A stretch of 64,000 bases of DNA, taken from the NCBI GenBank assembly GCA_965198855.1, contig CBDAPZ010000002.1, forward strand, positions 1,933,880 through 1,997,879, written 5' to 3'. This stretch comes from BOG-908 sp965198855 (lineage in GTDB: Bacteria; Pseudomonadota; Alphaproteobacteria; Acetobacterales; Acetobacteraceae). The notes beneath the pieces were generated by a model. The model did no database searches and was not told where the DNA came from. It saw only the letters and a program-made list of their open reading frames with translations. This document shows, one piece after another, positions 18,591-28,032 of the stretch. The number at the start of each line of letters is the position of its first letter. Position 1 is the first letter of the stretch. Both the position numbers and the translations under genes were made by a program.

Positions 18591-18803
18591 TTAGACCTTG
18601 CTCTTCGGGCCGGTGGTGCCGGAATGGGCCGGCGGGTCGCTCGCCGGGAATGTGTCTTCTAAGGCAGTATCGATATCGGTTTCGCGGCCGGCAAGCTCGG
18701 CACAGGCACGATGCCAGAATTCATCAGCGTTGCCATGTGGACAGCCCTCTTTTTGCCACAGCTCATAGGCGCGCTGGCGCACTTCGCTTTCTGACGGTTC
18801 CAT
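18591..18803 (-). CDS. Small DUF2934 protein
   Basis: This 70-residue acidic protein starts MEPSESEVRQRAYELWQKEG and contains HGNADEFWHRACAEL, the pattern of DUF2934 proteins. A tail rich in Asp, Pro and Ser (DTFPASDPPAHSG) follows. The function is unknown. GGAGAAG six bases upstream of the ATG at 18803 supports this start over a longer in-frame option. It sits between the FUSC-type gene and the VOC gene on the same strand. Confidence 0.75.
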   Translation of the reverse strand: MEPSESEVRQRAYELWQKEGCPHGNADEFWHRACAELAGRETDIDTALEDTFPASDPPAHSGTTGPKSKV

Positions 18804-18864
18804 GCGGCATCTTCTCCAATAAATTGCTGTTCGAAGCAGGCAACGGCATGCGCCGGATCGGGTT

Positions 18865-20955
18865 TCAAACCGGCGGTGCGGCCGGTTCGGGCGCCGCAGG
18901 CGCGTCGCTCCCGACCCTCGACTTGCGCAGTGTGAACTCCAGCAACTCCACCTGGCGCGCCACCCGCTCCACACGCTCGATGCCTGACGATGTTTGCGGC
19001 CGCGGCACCGGGTGCTTTTCCGCGGCGAGTTTCTCCAGCGCGTCGATCAGCCAGAGGCAAGTCGCCTGCGCGGCACCCGCAATCTCCAACGGGTCGAGCG
19101 AGATCGCCACCAGGCGACCGGCAATGCGCCGCAGCGCTGCATCTGCCACTAATACGGCCTGCAACCTGTCCCGCTTGCCGCGCCGCGGCTCGTGCATCGC
19201 CCGCTGCAACGAAGCTTCGAGATTGTTGCTCGCCAAGCCCGCCTTGCGACGCTCGCGCGTGGCGTCCGGCACCGTCTTGAGCAGCACCGCACGCGCATAG
19301 GCTGCATGTGCCGCGATCGCCGCCGCCAGGTCGCGGCGCACCTGCTCGGGCTGCCAACTGGGCCACAACAGCAAATTCGCCGCCACCGCGATCAACCCGC
19401 CCATGATGGTGTATCCGGCACGAGCCAGGGCGATGGAAGTCTGGTCCTCCAGCGGATGGATCTGCTCGACCAGCAGGATCACCACCGGCGTATAGACGGC
19501 GATATACACGCCGTAGCTCACCTGCCGCACCGCCAAAGCCAGCGCCCCGAGCACCGGCAACACCCCCGCCAAGTGCAGCTTGGTATGCAGCATCGTCGAC
19601 AGCCCGGCCGCCACCACGCCGCCCAGCAGCGTGCCGCCGACACGTTCCAGCGTGCGCTGCCAAGTGGTGGCGAAAAACGGCTGCATCACCAGCACCAGCG
19701 TGATGGTGAGCCAATGGGTGTAATGCCCCTGGTGCAGCAGGGTCACCGCCAAAGCCACGGTCACCACCAGAGACACACGCACGGCATGCCGCAACGTGGC
19801 CGACCGCCAGGTGAGGTTCTCCTCGATCGGGCCGGTAATACGCTGGCGCAGGGGGATCCCCGCATCGCCCTGCAGCCCGCTGCCGGGCAGGTATTGCGCC
19901 GGATCGATCAGCTTCAGCGCCACCCGCAGCCGCTCGGCCAGTGCATGCGCGATGCTGCCCAGCCCGCGGTCGACAGGCGAGGAGATCGCCATGCCGGCCA
20001 CCGCACGCTCGAATCGTGGCATGCGAGCCAGTTTCTCACGCTCGGTCGCTTCCGCCATCACCTTCAGCAGCGGGCGCAATCTACGCAAAAGTGCCGACCC
20101 GGCTGGCCAGGTCTCGGCATTGCCATATTCCAGATAGTCGGAAAGGGCGATCATCACCCCAAAAACCTGGTCGGCCGCTTCCAGGCGCATGAGGTTTTGC
20201 GCCGCCGGCCCGCCGGCCGCACCGCGTGCATCCGCCGTGGTCATCAGTGTGTCGCGCGCGCGCTCGATCGCCGCCCGCACGGCACCACGCCCGGCACGCG
20301 CCTGCGCCTCCCAGCCTTTCTCGGTGAGCGGCGCCCCCGCTTCCTCCTGCGCCAGCAGACGCTGCAACATGCGGGCAAAGGTGGAGAGCGAATCCCACAC
20401 ATCGGCAACCGACCGCCGCGCCGGCCCAAACGGATGTATCCGCCAGAACAGCAGGGTCAGCACCAGCGCCCACGCCCCGCCGGCGGCAAACAGCCCGGTG
20501 GCAACCAGCGCCACCCGCCACGGCAGCGCCGTGTCCGTGCCCAGCAGAAGCACCACCGCCAGCAAATTGCCCAGCGCCTGCATCGGCGTGCCCCACACAC
20601 GGACAAATCCTGCACAGAACAGGGCGGCCGCCGCGGCCAGCAATGTAGGCACCAGCCCGGCCCCGCGCAGCAACCCGAACCCACCCAGCAGCAGCGCGCC
20701 CACACCCACAAAGGCCAGCAGCACCGGTAGCCGCCGCCGTAGATTGCCGCCCGGGTCGCAGATGCAGGTGAGCAGCGCACCCAGCGCTGCGAGCGACAGA
20801 TCCGGACGGTGCAGCCATACCGAAGCCGCCACCGGCAACGCCGCCGCAAGCCCGGCGCGCAACCCTTCGATGACGCTGATGGCACGCAGATCGAACCCGG
20901 TGGGCAGCCGCGTAGGGTCGGCGCCGGAGAAGCGCGTGGTGCCACGGGCCGACAC
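18865..20955 (-). CDS. FUSC-family inner-membrane protein (aromatic-acid exporter type)
   Basis: The protein has about 696 residues in two similar halves, each a cluster of hydrophobic helices followed by a soluble region. The first cluster begins near GLRAGLAAALPVAASVW and the second near HAVRVSLVVTVALAVTLL. This is the layout of the FUSC / AaeB / YccS group, whose studied members export hydroxylated aromatic acids. The frame stays open to 21249, but that part lies over the cyclophilin gene on the other strand and is not FUSC-like. I therefore propose GTG at 20955. The ribosome site is poor because a repeat fragment occupies 20964-20998, so the exact start is uncertain. Confidence 0.8.
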   Translation of the reverse strand: MSARGTTRFSGADPTRLPTGFDLRAISVIEGLRAGLAAALPVAASVWLHRPDLSLAALGALLTCICDPGGNLRRRLPVLLAFVGVGALLLGGFGLLRGAGLVPTLLAAAAALFCAGFVRVWGTPMQALGNLLAVVLLLGTDTALPWRVALVATGLFAAGGAWALVLTLLFWRIHPFGPARRSVADVWDSLSTFARMLQRLLAQEEAGAPLTEKGWEAQARAGRGAVRAAIERARDTLMTTADARGAAGGPAAQNLMRLEAADQVFGVMIALSDYLEYGNAETWPAGSALLRRLRPLLKVMAEATEREKLARMPRFERAVAGMAISSPVDRGLGSIAHALAERLRVALKLIDPAQYLPGSGLQGDAGIPLRQRITGPIEENLTWRSATLRHAVRVSLVVTVALAVTLLHQGHYTHWLTITLVLVMQPFFATTWQRTLERVGGTLLGGVVAAGLSTMLHTKLHLAGVLPVLGALALAVRQVSYGVYIAVYTPVVILLVEQIHPLEDQTSIALARAGYTIMGGLIAVAANLLLWPSWQPEQVRRDLAAAIAAHAAYARAVLLKTVPDATRERRKAGLASNNLEASLQRAMHEPRRGKRDRLQAVLVADAALRRIAGRLVAISLDPLEIAGAAQATCLWLIDALEKLAAEKHPVPRPQTSSGIERVERVARQVELLEFTLRKSRVGSDAPAAPEPAAPPV

Positions 20956-20963
20956 GGAACGCC

Positions 20964-20998
20964 GTCTTTTTCGGAAAGAAGCAAAAAACGTTTGTGGC
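20964..20998. repeat. Degenerate half-copy of the dispersed repeat (copy B)
   Basis: CTTTTTCGGAAAGAAGCAAA followed by AAACGTTTGTGGCGT resembles the hairpin and first core bases of the repeat family. The GTCGCGGTTCT core is missing. It lies between the divergent FUSC and cyclophilin genes. Confidence 0.55.
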
Positions 20999-21088
20999 GT
21001 GCGGGGGATGACGGCGATGTTCCGTTCGAACCAGATCGTCGGCTGCCCAGAAAGCAAAAGCCGGGACGTCATGCAAGGAGGGCCATCT

Positions 21089-21688
21089 ATGCGTCGTCGT
21101 ACGGTGTTGCAAATAGGCGCAGCCGGGTTGCTGGCGGGGGCCGCGGCCGAACAGATCCGCGTGGCACTCCAGACCTCGATCGGCCAGGTGATGCTGAGCC
21201 TCGACACGCTGCGCGCACCGCTTTCCGCAGGCGCCTTTCTCGCCGCCATCGATGCCGGCCTCTACGGCGGAGGCACCTTCAGCCGTGTCGTAAGGCAGGA
21301 TAACGACCATGGATCGCCGCAAATCTCGGTCGTGCAGGGCGGCGCCCGCACCGAGGCCGGCCTCAAGCCGGTGGCCCACGAAAGCACACGCCAGACCGGG
21401 CTGCGCCACCTCAACGGCACTCTCTCTCTGCCGCGCGACGGAGTCGGCACCGCCACCGGCGGCGAGTTCTTCATCTGCATCGGCGACCAGCCCGGACTGG
21501 ATTTCGGCGGCGGCCGCAACCATGACGGCCAAGGTTTCGCCGCTTTCGGTCAGGTCGTTACCGGCATGGAAACAATGCGGCAGATCTGGAGTATGGATGC
21601 CAGCGGCCCAAGCACGGATACCTACACAAAGGGCCAGATGCTGCGGGTTCCCGTGCCGATCCTGCGTGCTACGCGAGTGCCCGCGTGA
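21089..21688 (+). CDS. Exported cyclophilin-type peptidyl-prolyl isomerase
   Basis: The product of about 199 residues begins MRRRTVLQIGAAGLLAGAAA. This twin-arginine-like or Sec signal suggests export. The mature part has cyclophilin landmarks: TSIGQVMLSLDTLRAP, GTFSRVVR near residue 70, GTLSLPRDGVGTATGGEFFI near 110-130, and FAAFGQVVTGMETM. Several canonical active-site residues are replaced (for example SLPRDG where many have SMAR), so isomerase activity should not be assumed. AAGGAGGG at 21075-21082 sets the start. The stop overlaps the next ATG in TGATG. Confidence 0.85.
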   Translation: MRRRTVLQIGAAGLLAGAAAEQIRVALQTSIGQVMLSLDTLRAPLSAGAFLAAIDAGLYGGGTFSRVVRQDNDHGSPQISVVQGGARTEAGLKPVAHESTRQTGLRHLNGTLSLPRDGVGTATGGEFFICIGDQPGLDFGGGRNHDGQGFAAFGQVVTGMETMRQIWSMDASGPSTDTYTKGQMLRVPVPILRATRVPA

Positions 21689-22515
21689 TGTTCGACGACA
21701 TTCGGGCCGAGTTGCGTTCGCTCGATGACATGCGCGCCTTATTTGCCGCTCATCCCACTATGCTCGACGAAAAACATATCGAGCAGATCGTAGCCTACGG
21801 TGTCACCAACGGCGTCAATTCGGAGTTTCTCGGAGACATCCCGCCCGACAAGATCGTAATTCAAGACACAAATTATCGCGAAACCTACCTCGCCGGCGGC
21901 TTCAACGCACGCCAGCGCGCCCTTCTCGACGCGTTGCACCACCTCATCGGCAACCGCAGCATCTACGATGTCAGCATCTACGCCCACGAGGCAATGACAC
22001 CCTTCGCCCTCCTCCTTAGAGGCCGCTATCCGCGCTTCCTCGGCTCGGAATACGCTCCCAACGAAGCCGATAGGAACAGGATCTTCCCCGTTCCCAGCAT
22101 AGACATCACCGGCTCCGGCCTGCCGGATCATTCATTCGATTTCATCCTGAGCGGCGACGTGCTCGAGCATGTTCCTGATCTCCAGGCGGCTCTGTGCGAC
22201 TCCGCCCGCATCCTAAAGCCAGGCGGCCACCTTATCGCCAGCATGCCCTTCGCCTACGGCCATGCGGAAACCACGATCAAGGCGCGCTTCAAGGCTGGTG
22301 ACATTGAATACCTGGCCCCACCGGAGTACCACGGCAATCCAATGGATGCCGCCGGCGGATCGTTGGTATTCCAGATCCCCGGCTGGGCCATCCTGCAAGA
22401 TGCGCGAAACGCGGGATTTGAAGCTGCCCACATCGTCTTTTGGTCATCAGCCACACGTGGCTTCGCCGGGGATGCCACCTTGGGAGGAATTTTGCTCATG
22501 GTGGCAACAAAATAG
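21688..22515 (+). CDS. SAM-dependent methyltransferase-like protein
   Basis: This 275-residue protein has a class I methyltransferase core. GSEYAPN near residue 113 replaces the usual glycine loop. DHSFDFILSGDVLEHVPDLQAAL near 143-165 is the acidic motif II/III, and ARILKPGGHLIASMPF near 172 is motif IV/V. The N-terminal 90 residues are not a recognised domain. It is translationally coupled to the cyclophilin gene by a TGATG overlap. The substrate is unknown; the fold resembles methyltransferases of glycan and O-antigen clusters, but no such cluster is adjacent. Confidence 0.78.
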   Translation: MFDDIRAELRSLDDMRALFAAHPTMLDEKHIEQIVAYGVTNGVNSEFLGDIPPDKIVIQDTNYRETYLAGGFNARQRALLDALHHLIGNRSIYDVSIYAHEAMTPFALLLRGRYPRFLGSEYAPNEADRNRIFPVPSIDITGSGLPDHSFDFILSGDVLEHVPDLQAALCDSARILKPGGHLIASMPFAYGHAETTIKARFKAGDIEYLAPPEYHGNPMDAAGGSLVFQIPGWAILQDARNAGFEAAHIVFWSSATRGFAGDATLGGILLMVATK

Positions 22516-22520
22516 TAAAA

Positions 22521-22590
22521 TCTTCTTTTCTGAAGAAAAGAAGCAAAAGACTTTGGTGTCGCTGTCGCGGTTCTATCCGGCGAGTTTTGC
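22521..22590. repeat. Dispersed repeat, copy C (single hairpin plus core)
   Basis: The hairpin TTCTTTTCTGAAGAAAAGAA (22523-22542) is followed by GCAAAAGACTTTGGTGTCGC and TGTCGCGGTTCTATCCGGCG. The downstream half is reduced to GAGTTTTGCTTC. It lies between the methyltransferase stop and the convergent threonine ammonia-lyase stop, where it may also act as a terminator. Confidence 0.82.
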
Positions 22591-22595
22591 TTCAA

Positions 22596-23798
22596 TTAAA
22601 CCCGGTGTACCGTATAAGTGTCTGCCAGAGCCGCCTCGATCTCCGCCGCATGCGAAGGATCACGCGCTTCCACCATCACCTCCAATTGCGCCGACTGTAC
22701 GCTCGGTGACGCAAATAGACGCTGATGACTCACCTCAATGATGTTTCCTCCAGAAACACCAATCTTGGTAGAGATATCAGCCAAAACCCCAGGCCGATCC
22801 GGTATCTCCATCCGCAGCCGCAGCAAACGGCCATCGCGCAGCAACCCGCGCAACAGCACATTCGCCATGATCCGCACATCGATATTGCCGCCGCAAATCG
22901 GCAATCCCACGCGCTTACCTGCAAACCTCTCGCGATGCGCCAGCAACCCCGCCAGAGCGGCCGCACCCGCGCCTTCCGCGACTACCTTCGCACCCTCAGC
23001 CAGCATGGAGATCGCATCCTCCACCAGCCTCTCCGGCGCCACGATCACATCGCTCACATATTGCGCGATCACCTTGCGCGTTTCCAAACCCACATCGCGC
23101 ACCGCAATGCCTTCGGCAATCGTCGAGCCGCCCACCTCATGCGCCGGCGCGCCATAGTTCCGCTGCGCCAGCGCCGAATACGGCGCCACCTGCACGCCGA
23201 TCACCTCTGTCGTGGGCGATACGCCAGCCGCAGCCACAGCGCATCCGGAAATCAGCCCGCCACCACCGATCGGCACCAGCAACACATCGAGCTCCGGCCC
23301 ATCCTCGAACATTTCCAACGCCAGCGTGCCCTGGCCCGCCATCACCGCGTAATCGTCATACGGGCTGATGAACACCAAGCCGTCATGCGCGGATAGATGC
23401 GCCGCATGCGCCGCCGCTTCCACCAGCGTCTCGCCATGCAGCACCACCTTCGCACCCCACGCCGCCGTGCCGCTCACCTTCGCGAGCGGCGTGAACAGCG
23501 GCATCACGATCGTCGCCGCAATCCCGCGCAACCGCGCATGCCGCGCCACACCCTGCGCATGGTTCCCGGCCGACATCGCCACCACACCACGCCGGCACTC
23601 ATCCTCGTTCAGCAACGCCAGACGGTTGGCCGCACCCCGCTCCTTGAACGAGCCAACAGCCTGAAGGTTATCGAGCTTGAGAATGATCTCGGCGCCCGTC
23701 AGACGAGACAAGATCGCGGACGGAACGGTGGGCGTGCGCAGAACGGTGCCGCCGATGCGTGCAGCAGCGGCTTGTACATCGGATAGAGCGATACTCAT
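22596..23798 (-). CDS. ilvA: Threonine ammonia-lyase (PLP-dependent) with C-terminal ACT domain
   Basis: The enzyme deaminates threonine (and often serine) to 2-oxobutyrate, feeding isoleucine synthesis or catabolism. The 400-residue protein shows the PLP lysine in GSFKERGA near residue 51, SAGNHAQGVA near 76 and the phosphate-binding loop PIGGGGLISG near 177. A single ACT-like regulatory domain (IPDRPGVLADIS) starts near 330. This length matches the one-ACT-domain form rather than the long biosynthetic form. AGGAGGG eight bases before the ATG is a strong ribosome site. A GGGGC-TAT-GCCCC hairpin lies just upstream. Confidence 0.9.
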   Translation of the reverse strand: MSIALSDVQAAAARIGGTVLRTPTVPSAILSRLTGAEIILKLDNLQAVGSFKERGAANRLALLNEDECRRGVVAMSAGNHAQGVARHARLRGIAATIVMPLFTPLAKVSGTAAWGAKVVLHGETLVEAAAHAAHLSAHDGLVFISPYDDYAVMAGQGTLALEMFEDGPELDVLLVPIGGGGLISGCAVAAAGVSPTTEVIGVQVAPYSALAQRNYGAPAHEVGGSTIAEGIAVRDVGLETRKVIAQYVSDVIVAPERLVEDAISMLAEGAKVVAEGAGAAALAGLLAHRERFAGKRVGLPICGGNIDVRIMANVLLRGLLRDGRLLRLRMEIPDRPGVLADISTKIGVSGGNIIEVSHQRLFASPSVQSAQLEVMVEARDPSHAAEIEAALADTYTVHRV

Positions 23799-23874
23799 GG
23801 ATAGACCCTCCTGGGGCTATGCCCCGCGCCGCCGGCACGTGAACCGGTGGCGTTCTGGCGGCGCGTCCCGCCAA

Positions 23875-23892
23875 GGGTATGAAGCCATACCC
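23875..23892 (-). terminator. Hairpin between greA and the threonine ammonia-lyase gene
   Basis: GGGTATG at 23875-23881 pairs perfectly with CATACCC at 23886-23892 around AAGC, 13 bases past the greA stop on the minus strand. It belongs to a GC-hairpin-rich stretch (23810-23900) related to the GGGGC/GCCCC repeats elsewhere. No T tract follows, so termination is tentative. Confidence 0.45.
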
Positions 23893-23905
23893 CCGGACCC
23901 CAGCA

Positions 23906-24379
23906 TTACATGAACTGGATGTTCAGAATCTCATAACTGCGGTCGCCGCCGGGAGCAGGGACGGAAATGGTATCGCCCTTTTTCTTGCCGATCAGAGACT
24001 TCGCCAGCGGCGAAGAGATCGACAAGCGCTTCAGCTTGATGTCGGCTTCGTAGACGCCAACGATCTGATAGGTCGCCTCTTTTTCGGTCTCTTCATCGAG
24101 CAGTCTCACATGCGCGCCGAACTTGATGCTGTCGCCGGAGAGTGCCGACGGATCGATCACCTCGGCGGCGCCGACGACCTCTTCCAGCTCTTGGATGCGG
24201 CCCTCGATAAAGCTCTGGCGCTCGCGGGCGGCGTGATATTCGGCATTTTCCGAAAGGTCGCCATGGCTGCGCGCCTCGGCGATCGCTGCAATGATCGACG
24301 GCCGCTCGACACCCTTCAGCGTGCGCAGCTCGTCCTCCAGACGCTGCAAACCTTGGGCGGTCATCGGAAATTTCTGCAA
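23906..24379 (-). CDS. greA: Transcription elongation factor GreA
   Basis: GreA rescues backtracked RNA polymerase by stimulating transcript cleavage. The 157-residue protein has the N-terminal coiled coil carrying the acidic tip ARSHGDLSENAEYHAARE near residues 36-53. The C-terminal FKBP-like domain ends in SPLAKSLIGKKKGDTI and YEILNIQF. Length and motifs are normal for the family. It follows carB on the same strand after a 273-base gap that probably holds its own promoter. Confidence 0.96.
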   Translation of the reverse strand: MQKFPMTAQGLQRLEDELRTLKGVERPSIIAAIAEARSHGDLSENAEYHAARERQSFIEGRIQELEEVVGAAEVIDPSALSGDSIKFGAHVRLLDEETEKEATYQIVGVYEADIKLKRLSISSPLAKSLIGKKKGDTISVPAPGGDRSYEILNIQFM

Positions 24380-24652
24380 AGCGCCGAATCCTCAAAAAAC
24401 TGAATTTTCCGGTGCGCCAGGCGCCGGGGTTGCGGGTTGCGACAAACGAACGCCCTGGCTGAGCCCGGGATCGGGCCTGCCAAGACGAGGGCCGATAGCT
24501 TAGGGCAGCCACCAAACTAAGCAAGCCACGCTGAGTGGCCCTAATCTTAAGGTAAAGGTCTAAGGACTTGTCCTCAGCGGGGGTCGCCACCAGAGCGCCA
24601 CCGGTTCAAGCGACGGCGGCGACGGGCAGAGCCCCTGGCCTTGCCTTCTCCG
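24380..24652. other. Intergenic region between carB 3' end and greA 5' end
   Basis: No convincing gene is present. GGGCAGAGCCCCTGGCC at 24624-24640 is a member of the CCAGGGGC/GCCCCTGG repeat family, just after the carB stop. AGGACTTGTCCT near 24562 is a short palindrome. The greA promoter is expected here, but I could not identify its boxes with confidence. Confidence 0.5.
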
Positions 24653-27600
24653 CTAGAACGAACCGCGAAAATACGACTGCAAGGGTGCCACTTCAAGTGT
24701 CCCCGCCTTCAGCGCCCCAATCGCATGCACCGCCGCCCGTGCGCCCGCGATCGTCGTGTAATGCGGTACGCCGAAGGTAAGTGCCGTCCGCCTGATGTCG
24801 AAGCTATCCGCGGTAGATTGTGCCCCTTGCGAGGTGTTCACCACCATCTGGATGTCGCCCGAGCGGATCGCGTCCACGCAATGCGGCCGGCCCTCAAGTA
24901 CCTTATTGACGATCGTCACCTGCAACCCTGCCTCGGTGATGCGCGCCGCCGTGCCGCGCGTCGCCATGATGCGGAAGCCCATTTCGGTGAGCCGCCGCGC
25001 CAGGGCCGGCACGCCGGATTTGTCGTTGTCGCGTACGCTGAGGAACACGGTGCCGGCTTCCGGGAGCACCACGCCGGCGCCGAGCTGTGCCTTGGCGAAG
25101 GCACGTTCGAAGCTGTGGTCAAGCCCCATGACTTCGCCGGTCGATTTCATCTCCGGCCCAAGGATGGTGTCTACACCTGGAAAACGTGCGAAGGGGAACA
25201 CAGCTTCCTTCACCGCGACGTGCGCCGCGATGGCGGTGTCGTCCAGCTTGAAATCAGCCAGCTTTGCACCGGCCATGACCAGCGCCCCAATTTTGGCAAT
25301 AGCGACACCGGTCGCCTTGGCAACGAACGGCACAGTACGGCTGGCGCGTGGATTGACTTCCAGGACATAGACCGCACCGTCCTTAATCGCATATTGCACG
25401 TTCATCAGCCCGACCACGCCGAGCGCGCGCGCCATGGCTTCCGTCTCATCCTGCAATTCGCTGATCATGGCAGGCGACAATGAATAGGGCGGCAGCGAGC
25501 AGGCGCTATCGCCGGAATGGATGCCGGCTTCCTCAATATGTTCCATCACCCCTGCGACATAGACGGTTTCTCCATCGGCGATGCAATCCACATCCACCTC
25601 GGTGGCGTCATTAAGGTAGCGGTCGATCAGCACCGGATTGGTGCCGGAGACTTTTACGGCTTCACGCATGTAGCGATGCAGTTGTGCACGATCGAACACG
25701 ATCTCCATCGCGCGTCCGCCAAGCACATAGCTGGGCCGTATGACGACGGGATAGCCGATGCGTTCGGCAATGGCCTCGGCTTCATCCGCGGCGCGAGCGA
25801 TTCCGTTTTCCGGTTGCCGCAGCCCAAGTTTTTGCAGAAGCCCCTGGAAGCGCTCACGGTCTTCGGCGATGTCGATAGCATCTGCACTCGTACCGAGTAT
25901 CGGAATCCCCGCCGCGGGCAGCGCCTGGCTGAGTTTCAGCGGCGTCTGCCCGCCATATTGCACGATGCAGCCAAGCACTTCGCCTTTCTGCTGTTCACGC
26001 CGCACCAGCGCGATCACGTCTTCCGCGGTAAGTGGCTCGAAATACAAGCGATCAGACGTGTCGTAATCCGTGCTCACCGTTTCCGGATTGCAGTTGACCA
26101 TGATGGTCTCGAACCCGGCCTCGCGCAGCGCATAGGCTGCGTGCACGCAGCAATAATCGAATTCGATGCCCTGGCCGATCCGGTTGGGGCCGCCGCCGAG
26201 AATGATGATCTTCTTGCGGTCTGTCGGATCGGCCTCGCAGACCGGGTCGCCCCAGCCACCTTCATAGGTGGAATACATATACGGCGTGGCCGACGCGAAT
26301 TCGCCAGCGCAGGTATCGATGCGCTTATAGACGGGATGCACCGACAGCTTGTCGCGCAGCGCAGCGATCTCCGTCTCGCGCTGGCCGGTGAGTTGTGCGA
26401 GGCGTTTGTCGGAAAATCCCATCGCCTTGATACGGCGCAGACCGGTCGCTTCGCGCGGCAGGCCGTTGGCCGTGATCTGTCGTTCCACGGCCACGATCTT
26501 TTCCAGTTCGCGCAGGAACCACGGATCGAATTTGCAGGCGCCAAAAATATCTTCGACGGAAAGCCCAGCGCGCATGGCTTGTGCCGCCATCAGAATACGG
26601 TCGGGTTTCGGCGCGGAGAGCGCGGCGCGGAACGCATCCGCCCCGCCATCGCCAGGTGCAGGCACTTCGTCGAGGCCGGAGAACCCGGTCTCCATGCTGC
26701 GCAGGCCTTTCTGCAATGCTTCGGCAAAGGAGCGGCCGATCGCCATCGCCTCTCCCACCGATTTCATGCTGGTGGATAGTAGAGCCGGCGTGCCGGGAAA
26801 TTTCTCGAACGTGAACCGCGGGATCTTCACCACGACATAATCGATGGTGGGCTCGAAACTCGCCGGCGTAGTGCGTGTGATATCGTTGGTCAGTTCATCA
26901 AGCGTGTAGCCAACAGCCAGCTTCGCCGCAATTTTTGCAATCGGAAATCCGGTGGCTTTCGAGGCCAGCGCCGAACTGCGAGAAACCCGCGGGTTCATCT
27001 CGATCACGAGCATGCGCCCGTCTTCCGGATTGAGCGCGAACTGCACGTTCGAGCCGCCGGTATCCACGCCGATCTTCCGCAAGCAGGCAATGGAAGCATC
27101 TCGCATCCGCTGATATTCGCGATCGGTCAGCGTGAGGGCAGGGGCCACGGTGATCGAATCCCCGGTATGGATGCCCATCGGATCCACATTCTCAATGGCG
27201 CAGATGATGATGCAGTTATCCGCGCTGTCGCGCACCACCTCCATCTCGTACTCTTTCCAGCCAAGCACCGATTCTTCGATCAGCACCTCGGTGGTAGGCG
27301 ACGCGGCTAGACCGCTCGCGGAAATTGCCTCGAATTCCTCGCGATTATACGCAATGCCGCCGCCGGTCCCACCTAGCGTGAAGCTCGGCCGTATCACGGC
27401 CGGCAATCCGATTTTTACCAGCGCTTCACGCGCCTCTTCCATGCTATGTGCGATAAAACTTTTCGGACTCTCGATCCCAATCTCGCTCATGGCATCACGG
27501 AATTTCAGCCGGTCTTCTGCACGATCAATCACCTCCGCGCGCGCGCCGATCAGCTCCACACCATGTTTCGCCAGGATCCCGCGCGCATCAAGCTGCATGG

Positions 27601-27895
27601 CAATATTAAGCGCGGTTTGTCCGCCCATCGTGGGCAGCAGCGCATCCGGCTTTTCCTTGATGATGATTTTCTCGACCATCTCCGGCGTAATCGGCTCCAC
27701 ATAGGTAGCATCCGCCAACCCTGGATCGGTCATGATGGTGGCTGGATTGGAATTTACCAGCACCACGCGATAACCTTCGGCACGCAACGCCTTGCAGGCC
27801 TGTGCGCCAGAGTAATCGAATTCGCAGGCTTGACCAATCACGATCGGGCCGGCGCCGATGATCATGATGGTTTTAATGTCGGTGCGTTTGGGCAT
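24653..27895 (-). CDS. carB: Carbamoyl-phosphate synthase large subunit CarB
   Basis: CarB makes carbamoyl phosphate from bicarbonate, ammonia and two ATP for arginine and pyrimidine synthesis. The 1080-residue protein has the expected duplicated structure. The first half starts IMIIGAGPIVIGQACEFDYSG with an ATP-grasp core (ECNPR-like EMNPRVSRSSALASKATG near residue 300). The second half begins IIILGGGPNRIGQGIEFDY near 562 with EVNPRASRTVPFVAKATG near 845. The C-terminal methylglyoxal-synthase-like allosteric domain spans about 940-1080. A small gene and a repeat element lie between it and carA. Confidence 0.97.
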   Translation of the reverse strand: MPKRTDIKTIMIIGAGPIVIGQACEFDYSGAQACKALRAEGYRVVLVNSNPATIMTDPGLADATYVEPITPEMVEKIIIKEKPDALLPTMGGQTALNIAMQLDARGILAKHGVELIGARAEVIDRAEDRLKFRDAMSEIGIESPKSFIAHSMEEAREALVKIGLPAVIRPSFTLGGTGGGIAYNREEFEAISASGLAASPTTEVLIEESVLGWKEYEMEVVRDSADNCIIICAIENVDPMGIHTGDSITVAPALTLTDREYQRMRDASIACLRKIGVDTGGSNVQFALNPEDGRMLVIEMNPRVSRSSALASKATGFPIAKIAAKLAVGYTLDELTNDITRTTPASFEPTIDYVVVKIPRFTFEKFPGTPALLSTSMKSVGEAMAIGRSFAEALQKGLRSMETGFSGLDEVPAPGDGGADAFRAALSAPKPDRILMAAQAMRAGLSVEDIFGACKFDPWFLRELEKIVAVERQITANGLPREATGLRRIKAMGFSDKRLAQLTGQRETEIAALRDKLSVHPVYKRIDTCAGEFASATPYMYSTYEGGWGDPVCEADPTDRKKIIILGGGPNRIGQGIEFDYCCVHAAYALREAGFETIMVNCNPETVSTDYDTSDRLYFEPLTAEDVIALVRREQQKGEVLGCIVQYGGQTPLKLSQALPAAGIPILGTSADAIDIAEDRERFQGLLQKLGLRQPENGIARAADEAEAIAERIGYPVVIRPSYVLGGRAMEIVFDRAQLHRYMREAVKVSGTNPVLIDRYLNDATEVDVDCIADGETVYVAGVMEHIEEAGIHSGDSACSLPPYSLSPAMISELQDETEAMARALGVVGLMNVQYAIKDGAVYVLEVNPRASRTVPFVAKATGVAIAKIGALVMAGAKLADFKLDDTAIAAHVAVKEAVFPFARFPGVDTILGPEMKSTGEVMGLDHSFERAFAKAQLGAGVVLPEAGTVFLSVRDNDKSGVPALARRLTEMGFRIMATRGTAARITEAGLQVTIVNKVLEGRPHCVDAIRSGDIQMVVNTSQGAQSTADSFDIRRTALTFGVPHYTTIAGARAAVHAIGALKAGTLEVAPLQSYFRGSF

Positions 27896-27918
27896 CGGTC
27901 AGCCTTGGAAAAAGGAAG

Positions 27919-28030
27919 AACTTCTTTTTTTGAAAAACGAGACAAAAAACTTTTATGTCGCTGTCGCGGACCTTTCCCCAGCGCGAGCCCAAGGAGGTAA
28001 AAGTTTTTTGGTTTTTTTCAAAAAAGAACT
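27919..28030. repeat. Dispersed repeat, copy D (full, between carB and the small coiled-coil gene)
   Basis: The left hairpin is TTCTTTTTTTGAAAAACGAG. The core is ACAAAAAACTTTTATGTCGC then TGTCGCGGACCTTTCC. The right arm TAAAAGTTTTTTGG leads into TTTTTTTCAAAAAAGAAC. This copy separates carB from its upstream neighbours within the car locus. Confidence 0.82.
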
Positions 28031-28032
28031 GC

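Noticed and set aside
20081..21532. Long minus-strand frame covering the cyclophilin and the FUSC 5' region
   Set aside because: It overlaps two genes with clear family motifs in other frames; the translation is low-complexity Ala/Gly/Arg.
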